A DNA stretch of 54,961 nucleotides from JBJGXI01 sp045635475 (GCF_045635475.1 NZ_JBJGXI010000036.1:1-54961), one strand, 5' to 3'. Numbered from the stretch's first letter, positions 45,531-54,472 are shown. Program-made: numbers and translations. Notes: generated by a model from the letters alone, not told the origin.

Positions 45531-45995
45531 TATTTCTCCCTTATTTACTGAATTTTTTTATATGTGATCAGCTGAACCAGATATAGCTTTGGATCGGGTG
45601 AACATTGTTATTGCTTACGTTCGGTGAGATGGTATCCTTATCTGACATGTAAAAATGCTCCTTTTACATGTCAATACAAATTAATTTCCGAATTTTTAGA
45701 AAATTATTTACAGAATCATATGAAGCTGAACCCTTCCTAATTAACTCAGTTAATTCTATCATTATCTTCGGATCGTTTGTTATGAAGAAGTGTGGATGGG
45801 ACTGACTAAAAATGACTATTATGAGTTTAACTTCACTATAGATATAATTAAACAAAATTATATTCCACATTCATTTACACAACACGTAAAACATATTTGT
45901 TAGTGTTTCTAACAAAGTTAAGTTACAAGTGTGAAATGATTAGCATCTTCCCTATCTGGGATGAAATAAGAAGGTTATAATGAATAAAAAGGGGG
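45531..45995. other. Intergenic region before the yqjF-like gene
   Basis: No gene is supported here. A 68-codon minus-strand frame (45664-45870) lacks a ribosome site. A TATAAT at 45976-45981 lies just upstream of the yqjF-like gene but has only a poor -35 box. Confidence 0.35.
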
Positions 45996-46004
45996 ATGAA
46001 AGAG

Positions 46005-46763
46005 ATGGTGCAAGAAACGCATAGTAAAATCGATCCATGGGCTGCTAGTCATCGTCCATGGTCATTACCAAAACTACCTTGGGTGATGAAGCAAACATGG
46101 AACGATCTTTTATTTGCGCATTATCCGGTTGAATACAGCGTGCTCCGTAAGCTAGTCCCTGATCGTTTACCCTTAGACGATTATAATGGCACATACTGGG
46201 TAGGTCTTGTTCCCTTTCACATGTCGGGCATTCGTTTACGTGGTCTGCCCGCAATCCCTGGCACGGACAAATTCCCTGAGTTAAATGTACGCACATATGT
46301 TACACTAAACGGCAAGCCTGGCGTGTACTTTTTCAGCCTCGATGCTGCTCACTGGTTGGCAGTCCAACTAGCGAAAAAGTTGTACCACTTGCCATATGTT
46401 TACGCGGATATGAGTGCGAAGATTGACGGTTCTGAGATTGACTATAGTAGTACACGACAAAGTGACAATACCGTTCAATTGAAATGCAGCTATCGCCCTA
46501 TTTCTGAAGCTTTTTACGCGGAGCAAGGTACTTTTGACGCTTGGATGTCCGAGCGCTATTGCTTATATACGTTAGATAAAAAAGGGCAGCCGCTTCGTTG
46601 TGATATCCTGCACCAGCCTTGGCAACTGCAAAAAGCAGAAGCAGAGTTTAGCCAGAATACTTTGTTGGCTAAGCAAGGGATTCAAGTGGAAAACGAGCAG
46701 CCTGTTTTGCATTTTTCTAAAAAGATAGATGTACGAATTTGGCCGCTGATAGACGCGAAATAG
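46005..46763 (+). CDS. yqjF: DUF2071 family protein, YqjF-like
   Basis: The first ATG (45996) is too close to the GGGGG ribosome site; the ATG at 46005 has 9-nt spacing and gives 252 residues. The sequence fits YqjF/DUF2071: MKQTWNDLLFAHYPVEYSVL, then YWVGLVPFHMSGIRLRGLP, NVRTYVTLNGKPGVYFFSLD. The fold is related to acetoacetate decarboxylase; the function is unknown. It is followed by a HAD-type phosphatase gene 66 nt later, and the two may be cotranscribed. Confidence 0.88.
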   Translation: MVQETHSKIDPWAASHRPWSLPKLPWVMKQTWNDLLFAHYPVEYSVLRKLVPDRLPLDDYNGTYWVGLVPFHMSGIRLRGLPAIPGTDKFPELNVRTYVTLNGKPGVYFFSLDAAHWLAVQLAKKLYHLPYVYADMSAKIDGSEIDYSSTRQSDNTVQLKCSYRPISEAFYAEQGTFDAWMSERYCLYTLDKKGQPLRCDILHQPWQLQKAEAEFSQNTLLAKQGIQVENEQPVLHFSKKIDVRIWPLIDAK

Positions 46764-46829
46764 ATGAAGTGATGTTTACATTGATGGGCAACTACCATAT
46801 ACTTACATTAATAATGGAGGTGATTCGGT

Positions 46830-47483
46830 TTGGCAATTGTAACAGTAGATTTTGACGGCACACTTTATCAAGGTAACTCTTTTAAAGTGATGTTCGAAGT
46901 AGGCAAGAAGACCTTTACTGCAAAGCAATGGGGTATTTTGTCCGTAGGGTTAATGAAAGCAATAGCAGTCAGTCCAAAAGGAAAAACGTCGTTTAAACAC
47001 CAATTTTTCAAAGCGTTTGCTAAGACATTTAAAGGTAAAACAAATGCAGAAATGGAGCTGTTTTTCCAGCAACTTGTTGACATTGGAATACTGGATGTTA
47101 ACAAACAGCTAGTTGAGCAAATCGTTGAACATCAGCGCAACGGTGATACGGTAATCGTATTGTCTGGTGCACTTCACCCATTCTTAATGGCCTTCACTAA
47201 AGAATTACAATTGGAAGTTCATGTGATTAGCACCGAATTACTTTTTGATTCGAACGGGCTCTGCACTGGTGAAATCGGACAAATTATTAATGGTGATGAA
47301 AAAGTAAAAAAAGTACAAGCATGGGTCGAATCGGAACAAGCTTCATCGGATGACATTTGGGCTTATGCAGACAGCGAGAGCGACATCCCATTATTGAATT
47401 ACGTTCACCACCCTGTCGTCGTAAATCCAGACGATGATATGAAAGTGATTGCCGATCAGAACAAATGGCCGATTTTCGCATAA
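46830..47483 (+). CDS. HAD-IB family phosphatase
   Basis: This 217-aa protein starts at TTG behind GGAGGTGAT. It has HAD motif I VDFDGTLYQGNS, motif II VIVLSGALHPFL and motif IV region YADSESDIPLL. The helical cap of the subclass IB type lies between motifs I and II, like SerB-type and PhoE-like phosphatases. The substrate is unknown. It ends at a 25-bp inverted repeat that terminates both strands. Confidence 0.88.
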   Translation: MAIVTVDFDGTLYQGNSFKVMFEVGKKTFTAKQWGILSVGLMKAIAVSPKGKTSFKHQFFKAFAKTFKGKTNAEMELFFQQLVDIGILDVNKQLVEQIVEHQRNGDTVIVLSGALHPFLMAFTKELQLEVHVISTELLFDSNGLCTGEIGQIINGDEKVKKVQAWVESEQASSDDIWAYADSESDIPLLNYVHHPVVVNPDDDMKVIADQNKWPIFA

Positions 47484-47536
47484 TAATAAATGCCAGGTGT
47501 CATCCATGAACTGGATGTCACCTGGCATTTATTATT
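47482..47536. terminator. Long bidirectional terminator
   Basis: Arms of 25 bp with a single mismatch (47482-47506 and 47512-47536) enclose a 5-nt loop. The ends are AATAATAAA/TTTATTATT. The hairpin lies between convergent genes and covers the stop codons on both sides. Confidence 0.88.
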
Positions 47537-47720
47537 TAGGAGCGTCCAGTGCTTGGTATGCAGCTTGATATTTTCCGCCTGCAGCTACTTCACTATGATA
47601 TAAAGCTTTCAGCGCAAAGCTTTGTTCCAATTCATGTTCTTTCATAACTTCTTTTAATCGCTTTTGCAACGGTGGATTATTTTCAACCAATTGTTTCATT
47701 TGTGATTTAAAATACTTCAT
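47532..47720 (-). CDS. Small soluble protein of unknown function
   Basis: This 62-aa protein starts at ATG behind AAGGGGAG with 6-nt spacing. It is charged and helical (MKQLVENNPPLQKRLKEVMK, then EQSFALKALYHSEVAAGG). I do not recognise the family. Its stop lies within the bidirectional terminator shared with the HAD-IB gene. A perfect 14-bp palindrome (47745-47758) lies upstream of its start. Confidence 0.7.
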   Translation of the reverse strand: MKYFKSQMKQLVENNPPLQKRLKEVMKEHELEQSFALKALYHSEVAAGGKYQAAYQALDAPK

Positions 47721-47744
47721 GTAAATCTCCCCTTTATATCAAAA

Positions 47745-47758
47745 ATTGCCCGGGCAAT
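47745..47758. promoter_or_regulatory. Perfect 14-bp palindrome ATTGCCCGGGCAAT
   Basis: It lies between the selO stop and the start of the 62-aa gene (minus strand) and is followed by TTTTTG on that strand. It could be the selO terminator stem or an operator for the small gene. Confidence 0.5.
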
Positions 47759-47809
47759 ATTTATCGAAAAACAGCGACTGAAGTTGAAATCCGTCCCTTC
47801 GTCTCGCAA

Positions 47810-49285
47810 TCACGTGCCACAGTATGTTTTGTATGGTAACGATGATGCAGGTGGCGGCGAGCAATATTCTTCCTGCTCAGTTTTGTGTCCATAAGGATTT
47901 GAAAGCACATCAAGCAATTTTTCCATTACACTGTAATCCCCGTGTTCGACTGCAGACTCTAGCGCCTCTTCAACCCGATGGTTACGCGGGATCACTGCCG
48001 GATTGCTATTTTCCATTAATGTTTGTGATTCTTCCTTCGATGCCTGCTGTCTGTCTCGTCTCGCTTGCCACGTTTTTTTCCATTTTTCAAATTCCGGCTT
48101 ATCGAACAGCGCAGAATCTTCCGGTTTATTATACGTTAAAGCACGAAACGTGTTTGTATAGTCAGCACGATTATTTTCCATAATATCCAACAAATCTTCG
48201 ACAAGCTTCTCATCATCTTTTTCCTCATCAACAATCCCTAGTTTTGCCCTCATACCTGCGAGCCAATTTGATTGAAATAATGGCATATACTGTGACATCT
48301 CATGCTGCGCCATTTCGACCGCTTTGTCCTGATCCTTATCTAGTAATTGCAACAGTGTTTCGGCAAACCGAGCTAAATTCCATCCGCCAATCGGGCGTTG
48401 ATTAGCATAAGCATAGCGCCCGTTTCTGTCAATAGAACTGAAAACCGTTGCCGGATCATACGTATTCATGAATGCACATGGTCCATAATCAATTGTTTCC
48501 CCACTAATTGTCATGTTATCTGTATTCATTACACCATGGATAAAGCCGACGAGTTGCCATTTTGCAATTAACGACGCCTGCTGCTTGATCACTTCCTGCA
48601 ATAGCGAGAGATATGGATGATCGTTAGTCGCAATACTAGGAAAGTGACGTTGTATTGTGTAGTCGGCTAGCGCCTTCAACGCTTCGACATCACCCTTGCC
48701 TGCTGCATATTGAAATGTTCCAACACGAATATGACTTGCAGCCACACGGGTTAAAATTGCACCAGGCAAGTCTGTTTCGCGAATTACCGGCTCACCGGTT
48801 GAAACTACTGCAAGGCTCCTTGTAGTAGGAATGCCCAGTCCATGCATTGCCTCGCTAATGATATATTCGCGTAGCATCGGACCAAGTGATGCTCGACCAT
48901 CCCCACCTCGTGAATATGGTGTTCTACCTGAACCTTTTAGTTGAATATCAAAACGCTCGTCTTGCGGTGTAATCTGCTCCCCTAGCAAAATCGCCCGACC
49001 GTCACCTAACATCGTAAGGTTCCCAAATTGGTGACCTGCGTATGCTTGGGCAAGAGGTTCACTCCCCTCTGGAATTTCATTACCAGCAAACACCGCCACA
49101 CCAACATCCGTTTGTAGATCTTCGGCATCTAATCCCAATTCTGCTGCCAATGGTTCGTTAAACTTAACCAATTTCGGTGCTTGGACAGGTGTCGGTTTTT
49201 GTATTGAGAAAAATGACGCTGGTAGACGCGAGTAACTATTTTCCAAGTGCCATCCTGTTAAAGCTTGATCATGTGCCTTTGTCAT
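47810..49285 (-). CDS. selO: Protein adenylyltransferase SelO
   Basis: This 491-aa SelO/YdiU (UPF0061) pseudokinase-fold protein attaches AMP to Ser/Thr/Tyr of target proteins. Landmarks include FAGNEIPEGSEPLAQAYAGH, LKGSGRTPYSRGGDGRASLG, the HGVMNTDNMTISG metal and catalytic loop, and IDYGPCAFMN. The C-terminus ends in a Cys pair region (EEYCSP...YKTYCGT), similar to the redox-sensitive tail of E. coli SelO. The length is normal for the family. Confidence 0.96.
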   Translation of the reverse strand: MTKAHDQALTGWHLENSYSRLPASFFSIQKPTPVQAPKLVKFNEPLAAELGLDAEDLQTDVGVAVFAGNEIPEGSEPLAQAYAGHQFGNLTMLGDGRAILLGEQITPQDERFDIQLKGSGRTPYSRGGDGRASLGPMLREYIISEAMHGLGIPTTRSLAVVSTGEPVIRETDLPGAILTRVAASHIRVGTFQYAAGKGDVEALKALADYTIQRHFPSIATNDHPYLSLLQEVIKQQASLIAKWQLVGFIHGVMNTDNMTISGETIDYGPCAFMNTYDPATVFSSIDRNGRYAYANQRPIGGWNLARFAETLLQLLDKDQDKAVEMAQHEMSQYMPLFQSNWLAGMRAKLGIVDEEKDDEKLVEDLLDIMENNRADYTNTFRALTYNKPEDSALFDKPEFEKWKKTWQARRDRQQASKEESQTLMENSNPAVIPRNHRVEEALESAVEHGDYSVMEKLLDVLSNPYGHKTEQEEYCSPPPASSLPYKTYCGT

Positions 49286-49491
49286 CTTATCCCCTTTTCA
49301 TCATTTTGTCGTATTATCTTCATACTAACATATAGGTAGTTGTTTTATTTTCTACTTAGCTTGGGTTTATTATGCTTTTTGATTAGGAGAGTGGGGATTT
49401 GGTGATTGGTTGGGGTGGACGGTTGGTTGATTAGGTATGTTTTTCTGTTAGGGGATGAGGTCTTGTTCGGCTAACGGATAGGTTTTGACTC

Positions 49492-49732
49492 CTTGGGCGG
49501 GATTTCTTGTCCGAGTAGAGGGTAATTGGACAGCTTTTGAATACTTGGGCGGGATCTCTTGTCCGAGTAGAGGTTAATTGGACAGCTTTTGAATACTTGG
49601 GCGGAATCTCTTGTCCGAGTAGAGGGTAATTGGACAGCTTTTGAATACTTGGGCGGGATTTCTTGTCCGATTGGGAGGTTAATTAGACAGCTTTTGACTA
49701 CTTGGGCGGGATCTCTTGTCCGATTAGTTGAT
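49492..49732. repeat. 52-bp tandem array 1, five units
   Basis: Units starting CTTGGGCGG begin at 49492, 49544, 49596, 49648 and 49701, with steps of 52, 52, 52 and 53. Each unit contains TGTCC...GGACA, able to form a small hairpin. Copies are about 90% alike. Confidence 0.93.
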
Positions 49733-49735
49733 ATA

Positions 49736-49994
49736 CGAGTACGTTTGCCCTTCATCACTGCAAAACATACTCGCTCATTCGCTGATCGAGCACGTTCTCC
49801 CTTCATCACTACATAAACATACTCGTTCACTACCTGATCAAGTACGTTCTCCCTTCATCACTGCAAAAACATACTCGCTCATTCGCTGATCGAGTACGTT
49901 CTCCCTTCATCACTACATAAACATACTCGTTCATTCGTTGATCGAGTACGTTTGCCCGGAATACATCTAAAAACATACCCGATCAGCTAATCAA
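49736..49994. repeat. 52-bp tandem array 2, five units
   Basis: Units starting CGAGTACGTT (or a variant) begin at 49736, 49787, 49839, 49891 and 49943, with steps of 51, 52, 52 and 52. Each has CGAGTACGTT...AACATACTCG, a 10-bp stem with one mismatch. The last unit is divergent. The sequence is unrelated to array 1, but the period is the same. Confidence 0.92.
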
Positions 49995-50064
49995 ATCTAA
50001 CAAAAGAAGCAAAGACATCTTACTCCAAGTATGCCACATAAACTAGACAGCCACCATCAGCGCA

Positions 50065-50934
50065 CTACTCCGCCTGCTTTACATAGACATGCTGCGTTGG
50101 CATTTGTATTTTGTGTTCATATATCTTTTGCGCTAACAATTCCTTTGCTTGTTGCATTGCTTCTAAGTAATTGTCATCCTTCACGGTTGCTTTGATTGAA
50201 AAGCGAAATCCTAATGGACTCGCGTCTAAGGAGGATAGGCCGTGTACTTGGTAGATTTCGATAAATTCACCAGTTAGCTTATCTTTTCTTAAATAATCTT
50301 GCTGTAATTTATTCAATTCATCGCAAACTTCCGTGAGTAATTGTTTAACAGTGGCTGGATTTTCATTAAAACTAACAATCACACTTTCGAACACACGTCT
50401 TTTTTCGACATTTCCGTTTTCTAGCTTTCGAACTTCGCCGTTAGGGACAATCATTAATTTACCGTTTAGCAGACGAATTTTCACGACACGGAATCCTAAT
50501 TCTTCTACTGTGCCGCCGTTAACTTCACCATTAATATGTACGAAATCACCTTTTTGAAATTGCTTTTCGAACAGGAAAAAGCCGCCTGCTAAAATATCTT
50601 GAATTAACTTTTGCGCCCCAAAACCGATCACGATACCGATGACTCCGCCTGCCAACAATAATTCTTGTACATTAACAAACGGTTTAATCGCAGCAAGGGT
50701 AATAATGAAAAAGGCAATATAATGCCCTGTATTTCGTATTACAGATTCAATCGTTTGTTCTTTTTTATCACTCAGGATCGTTGTCCGTTTAAATATTTGA
50801 CGAAAAACGAAGCGGATTAAATAAACCAACGCATAGGTTATGATGATTGTAGTTAGAAGCGTTAGCATATATTCGGTTATTGTGCTCCAGTCCACTTCAA
50901 ATAAGGATGCAAAGTTTTCAAATAAAGCATTCAT
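50065..50934 (-). CDS. MscS-family mechanosensitive channel (YkuT-like)
   Basis: This 289-aa protein has three N-terminal helices. The pore-lining helix is rich in Gly/Ala (ELLLAGGVIGIVIGFGAQKLIQDILAGGFFLFE). It then has the beta domain (QFQKGDFVHINGEVNGGTVEELGFRVVKI, LMIVPNGEVRKLEN) and the C-terminal alpha/beta domain typical of small MscS/YkuT channels, which release solutes on hypo-osmotic shock. It complements the OpuC-type uptake system in the window. It lies downstream of a terminator, so it is a separate unit. Confidence 0.94.
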   Translation of the reverse strand: MNALFENFASLFEVDWSTITEYMLTLLTTIIITYALVYLIRFVFRQIFKRTTILSDKKEQTIESVIRNTGHYIAFFIITLAAIKPFVNVQELLLAGGVIGIVIGFGAQKLIQDILAGGFFLFEKQFQKGDFVHINGEVNGGTVEELGFRVVKIRLLNGKLMIVPNGEVRKLENGNVEKRRVFESVIVSFNENPATVKQLLTEVCDELNKLQQDYLRKDKLTGEFIEIYQVHGLSSLDASPLGFRFSIKATVKDDNYLEAMQQAKELLAQKIYEHKIQMPTQHVYVKQAE

Positions 50935-50980
50935 GTTGATTCCTCCCTTTTTGTCCTATTCTATTATATCTTTTGTTAAC

Positions 50981-51015
50981 AAAAAACGCATATCCCCAAT
51001 TGGCGATATGCGTGC
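50981..51015 (-). terminator. Terminator of the flavin monooxygenase operon
   Basis: ACGCATATC (50986-50994) and GATATGCGT (51005-51013) are followed on the minus strand by TTTTTTG, just after the FMN-reductase stop codon. Confidence 0.82.
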
Positions 51016-51019
51016 ACTC

Positions 51020-51586
51020 TTAAAACCCGTATTCTGCTTCTTTTTCATCCCGTATTTTCTTAAATGTTTCGGTTAACACGACTGTGTCTTCAACTAAGCG
51101 ATCGATGCGGAATAACACGTCATCGTTGGTGATTTCTTTTCGATAAAAGTCGGCTTCCTCAATGAATGCATACGTTTGAACAATTTGTGCTTTCATATAA
51201 GAAAGAATCGGCTTTAGTTGTTGCTCGGCGATTAGGTAATGCTTTGCTGATCCAGCCGTGACAACGATACTGACTACTTTATCTAAAAATGCATTAACCG
51301 GAAGTAAATCAAATATGTTCTTCAACGTTGCTGGAATCGATGCTTGGAAAATTGGTGTCCCGATAATAATCGCATCTGCTTCCATGATCGTTTTCGCTAC
51401 GTATTGGGTATCCCCTTCATAGTCCATGTAATTGCGTCCATCGCTAAATTGGACATCGTATTCCGCTAAATCAATAAATGTTACATCCGTCTCCGGATAT
51501 TTTTCTTGAAGTGCTTTTACGGTATATTCCATTGCAGTCCTCGTTTTTGAGCCTACCTTGGACCCGGATAAACCGACAATTTTCAT
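51020..51586 (-). CDS. NAD(P)H-dependent FMN reductase
   Basis: This 188-aa flavodoxin-like reductase has the FMN phosphate loop LSGSKVGSKTRTAMEY, the IIGTPIFQASIPATLKNIFDLLP motif and the TAGSAKHYL segment, typical of SsuE/YwqN-type reductases. It should supply reduced flavin to the luciferase-like monooxygenase encoded 13 nt upstream. The two form an operon opposite an HxlR-type regulator. Confidence 0.93.
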   Translation of the reverse strand: MKIVGLSGSKVGSKTRTAMEYTVKALQEKYPETDVTFIDLAEYDVQFSDGRNYMDYEGDTQYVAKTIMEADAIIIGTPIFQASIPATLKNIFDLLPVNAFLDKVVSIVVTAGSAKHYLIAEQQLKPILSYMKAQIVQTYAFIEEADFYRKEITNDDVLFRIDRLVEDTVVLTETFKKIRDEKEAEYGF

Positions 51587-51599
51587 TGCTGACTACCTC

Positions 51600-52658
51600 C
51601 TATTTTTTTGCCGTATGCTTTTTAATTGTAGGTAAAATCTCATTTCCAATTAGTTCGATATTTTTCATTAAACGTTCAAATGGTACGCCACCGAAATCAA
51701 TTTGCGCAATATAACGCTGATGACCATATAACTCGTGCTGATAAAGGATTTTTTCGATAATTTCCTGTGGACTACCAATATTCATAATATTATGCGGATC
51801 AACACCTTGTGCAAAATGCTGCTTCGGAAATCCTTGACCGTTTGTGTGCTTCATCCCTTCATTAATATGCGGATACATATCTTTTAAGGCCTGTTGCGAT
51901 GTTTCTGCTGCATAGAAAAATCCTGCTGTTGCAACCGGTAATTCTGCTGGATCAAACCCTCCACGCGAAGCAGCCTCCCGGTAGGCATCAACTGTTCGTT
52001 TAAATACAGTAGCCGGTCCACCCAAATGCGCCATAAACATCGGTACACCAGCATACCCCGCTTTTATCGCACTTGCAGGTGATCCGCCAACTGCACGCCA
52101 GATTGGTAACGAGCCACTTTGTGGACGCGGAAGAACTTTGGCATTTCTCAATGGTGCGCGAAATTCTCCACTCCAGTCGACAACTTCCTCTTCATTAATT
52201 TTGCGTAGTAAATCAAACTTTTCTTCAAACAGCTCTTCATAATCACGAACGTTATAGCCTAATAAATCAAACAACCCTATTCTTGAAGCACGACCAGCGA
52301 CGATCTCTGCGCGTCCTCCTGAAATCAAATCAATCGTTGCAAAATCTTCGTAAACACGAACCGGATCAGAAGTACTGATAATCGTGGAAGAACTTGCGAT
52401 TTTTATCTTTTCAGTCGCTTGTGCAATCGCCGACAGTACGACTGTGTGTGCTTGTGTAGCAAAATAATCCTGGTGACTCTCCCCAACACTAAAGAAATCA
52501 ATGCCTGCCTGTTCAGCAAGCTTTGCATATTCAATAATCTCCTGCACACGCTGTTTTGCAGAAATTCGTTCCCCTGTTAACGGATTTGGTAAGTGGTCCC
52601 CTAATGTATATATGCCAAATTCCAATCCTTTACTTGGGTCAATACGATATTTTTCCAA
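51600..52658 (-). CDS. Luciferase-like (LLM) flavin-dependent monooxygenase
   Basis: This 352-aa protein has the TIM-barrel bacterial luciferase fold. Segments include FGIYTLGDHLPNP at the start, FFSVGESHQDYFATQAHTVV, SGGRAEIVAGRASRIG, and LPIWRAVGGSPASAIKAGYAG. It uses reduced FMN and O2 on an organic substrate that cannot be named from sequence. The operon partner is the FMN reductase. The HxlR-type gene diverges 180 bp away and probably controls both. Confidence 0.93.
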   Translation of the reverse strand: MEKYRIDPSKGLEFGIYTLGDHLPNPLTGERISAKQRVQEIIEYAKLAEQAGIDFFSVGESHQDYFATQAHTVVLSAIAQATEKIKIASSSTIISTSDPVRVYEDFATIDLISGGRAEIVAGRASRIGLFDLLGYNVRDYEELFEEKFDLLRKINEEEVVDWSGEFRAPLRNAKVLPRPQSGSLPIWRAVGGSPASAIKAGYAGVPMFMAHLGGPATVFKRTVDAYREAASRGGFDPAELPVATAGFFYAAETSQQALKDMYPHINEGMKHTNGQGFPKQHFAQGVDPHNIMNIGSPQEIIEKILYQHELYGHQRYIAQIDFGGVPFERLMKNIELIGNEILPTIKKHTAKK

Positions 52659-52841
52659 ATTATTTCACCTATCCTTATATAATATATATAGTTAATGTTC
52701 ACTTAGGTTTCCTTGCACATGACTTTCGATTCAACTTCTAATTTAAACACAATAATGTTATTATGGAGGAAATCAACGGATAATGTAAGTACGCACTTTT
52801 TTGTTATATAGTATCAAAAAGGATACCAATGGAGGATTGTA

Positions 52842-53189
52842 ATGAAAATAGAGCCTGAATTATGTCGTGTAGAAGATGCATTAAGTATATTAGTCGGTAA
52901 ATGGAAGCCAATTATTTTACTCAATTTGTTAAAAGAAGGTACACAGCGATTTAGCGAATTGAAACGCACCATGCCCGGTATCACACAAAAAATGCTCACA
53001 AAACAATTGCGTGAATTAGAGGAAGAAGATATTGTGGCACGTGTCGTCTATCCTCAAGTACCACCAAAAGTGGAGTACTCGATCACCGAATACGGAAAAA
53101 GCCTAGAACCAATCTTAATGGCCATGCATGAATGGGGAACAAAGCATACATTGCATAAAAGGGAAATGATGAAGAAGCGGAGTATGTAG
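52842..53189 (+). CDS. HxlR/MarR-like HTH regulator
   Basis: This 115-aa protein has the HxlR winged-helix pattern: CRVEDALSILVGKWKPIILLN, RFSELKRTMPGITQKMLTKQ and YSITEYGKSLEPILMAMHEWG. The N-terminal Cys8 is at the position used as a redox sensor in HypR-type members. It starts at ATG behind TGGAGG. It is divergent from the LLM/FMN-reductase operon, and such regulators often sense electrophiles, aldehydes or disulfide stress. The control target is inferred from position. Confidence 0.94.
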   Translation: MKIEPELCRVEDALSILVGKWKPIILLNLLKEGTQRFSELKRTMPGITQKMLTKQLRELEEEDIVARVVYPQVPPKVEYSITEYGKSLEPILMAMHEWGTKHTLHKREMMKKRSM

Positions 53190-53216
53190 ATTCACCTATC
53201 GATGTGCAATAGCACG

Positions 53217-53250
53217 AAACGCTTGGATAAAACATCCAAGCGTTTGTTAT
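53217..53250 (+). terminator. Terminator of the HxlR-type gene
   Basis: AAACGCTTGGAT-aaaac-ATCCAAGCGTTT followed by GTT. A 12-bp perfect stem. Confidence 0.8.
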
Positions 53251-53348
53251 GGTATTGTTGAATGTCAATTTAAGAGTAATACTTCAGAATATTAGAATTG
53301 CGTTTCAATAGCTAACTAAGTCATTCATAATTACCTTATACAGTTATC

Positions 53349-53465
53349 TCATCCATCTATAGTTCGGAGACGGTTTAATCCGACTATAAGAACAGGTCGC
53401 TGCTCTCTATTTAACAAATCGCTGAACGGAACAAGGATTAAAACAATCTCACCCTGCTTATACAT
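53349..53465 (-). pseudogene. Truncated MazF/PemK-type toxin gene
   Basis: On the minus strand an ATG at 53465 overlaps the antitoxin stop by 8 nt and opens a 38-codon frame. The product MYKQGEIVLILVPFSDLLNR, then EQRPVLIVG, is the classic N-terminus of MazF/PemK endoribonucleases (G-E-I-V-L-I-x-x-P-F-S-D, then QRPVL). It ends at TGA (53349-53351) with no recognisable continuation in any frame, where a full toxin has about 110 aa. The toxin is therefore most likely dead. Confidence 0.75.
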
Positions 53466-53655
53466 CATTCCAAACCTCGTCATCAATATCATTGTCCCAG
53501 AAATCTAAACTACTTTCACTTGCCTTTGATAAATCTTTAGATAAGGTTTTTTCTTTCTTTGCTTTTATATACTCTGCATAGTCAAGAATTTTATCGACTT
53601 CTTGTTCTAGTATTTCTTCGATTATTTTGAGTAAACGCTCTTTAGCTGTAATCAT
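53458..53655 (-). CDS. Antitoxin of a MazF-type TA pair
   Basis: This 65-aa acidic protein starts at ATG behind AGAGGTGG. Its N-terminal helices (ERLLKIIEEILEQEVDKILD, YAEYIKAKKEK) resemble DUF2281-type antitoxins. The C-terminal tail SSLDFWDNDIDDEVWNDV is the acidic toxin-wrapping segment seen in similar antitoxins. Its stop overlaps the start of a MazF-like toxin, as in a TA operon, but the toxin is truncated, so this is an orphan. Confidence 0.78.
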   Translation of the reverse strand: MITAKERLLKIIEEILEQEVDKILDYAEYIKAKKEKTLSKDLSKASESSLDFWDNDIDDEVWNDV

Positions 53656-53787
53656 GATGCGTCCACCTCTTCCTTGAATAGTTATATCGTAACATTACTT
53701 AAATTTAATATATAACCAAGGCATTCACCTATTTTGTAAACAACACATAGCATATAGTAGCAAATATTTTACCCGAGGTGAACAAAA

Positions 53788-54405
53788 ATGAGTACTAACA
53801 GGGATCATACATCTCCTGCAATGCAATATACATTTGATGTAAATAAGAGCAATTTGTTTACGAAAGACAAGAACAACTACATCAATATCTTAGGAATTAA
53901 TCAGCTTAATTCTTTGGAAAACACTTCTTTGCTCGATATTTTCATGAGTAAAGATAATGTTGTTGAGCCGCATTATCACCAAAATGCAGCTGAGTTAGTT
54001 TATTGTATATCTGGTGCGGCAACGGTTTCGATTATGAATCCATATACAAAACAAATACTCAATTTTCCGATTACACCTGGCCAAGTCGCCAATGTGCCAC
54101 AGGGCTGGTGGCATTATGAGGTTGCGACCGTTGACCAGACACATTTGTTAGCGATTTTTGATGCACCAACACCAGAAGTAATATTAGGATCCGATCTGTT
54201 AAAATTCACACCATCAAACATCATCGCTCATACGTATTGTATCGATGAAAACCAGTGGAATAACATGATAGCTAATGTGAAGCCCTCCACGTATATCGGA
54301 CCGTATAAAGATTGTAATCAACAAATGACGCAACCTTATGCAAACCAAGCGTATTATCCAAACCAGCCTCATCCACATTACCAGGCAAATCCCTATTATA
54401 GATAA
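53788..54405 (+). CDS. Cupin-domain protein with Tyr/Pro-rich tail
   Basis: This 205-aa protein starts at ATG behind GAGGTG. It has one germin/oxalate-decarboxylase-type cupin: motif 1 PHYHQNAAELVYCISG with two His and one Glu, and motif 2 PGQVANVPQGWWHYEV with the third His. The four metal ligands are all present. The last 25 residues are rich in Tyr, Pro, Gln and His (YYPNQPHPHYQANPYYR), like spore-coat proteins. A coat-associated oxalate decarboxylase-like or structural cupin is plausible. Confidence 0.85.
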   Translation: MSTNRDHTSPAMQYTFDVNKSNLFTKDKNNYINILGINQLNSLENTSLLDIFMSKDNVVEPHYHQNAAELVYCISGAATVSIMNPYTKQILNFPITPGQVANVPQGWWHYEVATVDQTHLLAIFDAPTPEVILGSDLLKFTPSNIIAHTYCIDENQWNNMIANVKPSTYIGPYKDCNQQMTQPYANQAYYPNQPHPHYQANPYYR

Positions 54406-54433
54406 ATTGGGGTTATTATCGTTACCTAAAAAG

Positions 54434-54472
54434 GACTACTTGATTGCATTGCAATTAGTAGTCATTTTTATT
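54434..54472 (+). terminator. Terminator of the cupin gene
   Basis: GACTACT..ATTGCA pairs with TGCAAT..AGTAGTC with a small internal loop and is followed by ATTTTTATTG. Confidence 0.72.

Larger units (their letters stand above)
49286..50064. other. Gene-free region carrying two tandem arrays
   Basis: Between selO and the mscS-like gene I find no gene. Most of the interval is the two repeat arrays listed separately. The frames reading through them are repeat artefacts. Confidence 0.7.

Noticed and set aside
45664..45870. 68-codon minus-strand frame
   Set aside because: No ribosome site; its C-terminal half looks helical, so it could be a fragment of an old gene, but nothing supports expression.
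49471..49830. 119-codon minus-strand frame through the 52-bp arrays
   Set aside because: It is a translation of the tandem repeats; 52 is not a multiple of three, so the frame shifts between units, and there is no start signal.
49492..49994. CRISPR array
   Set aside because: Unit similarity runs over the whole 52 bp rather than alternating identical repeats with unique spacers, and no cas genes are near.
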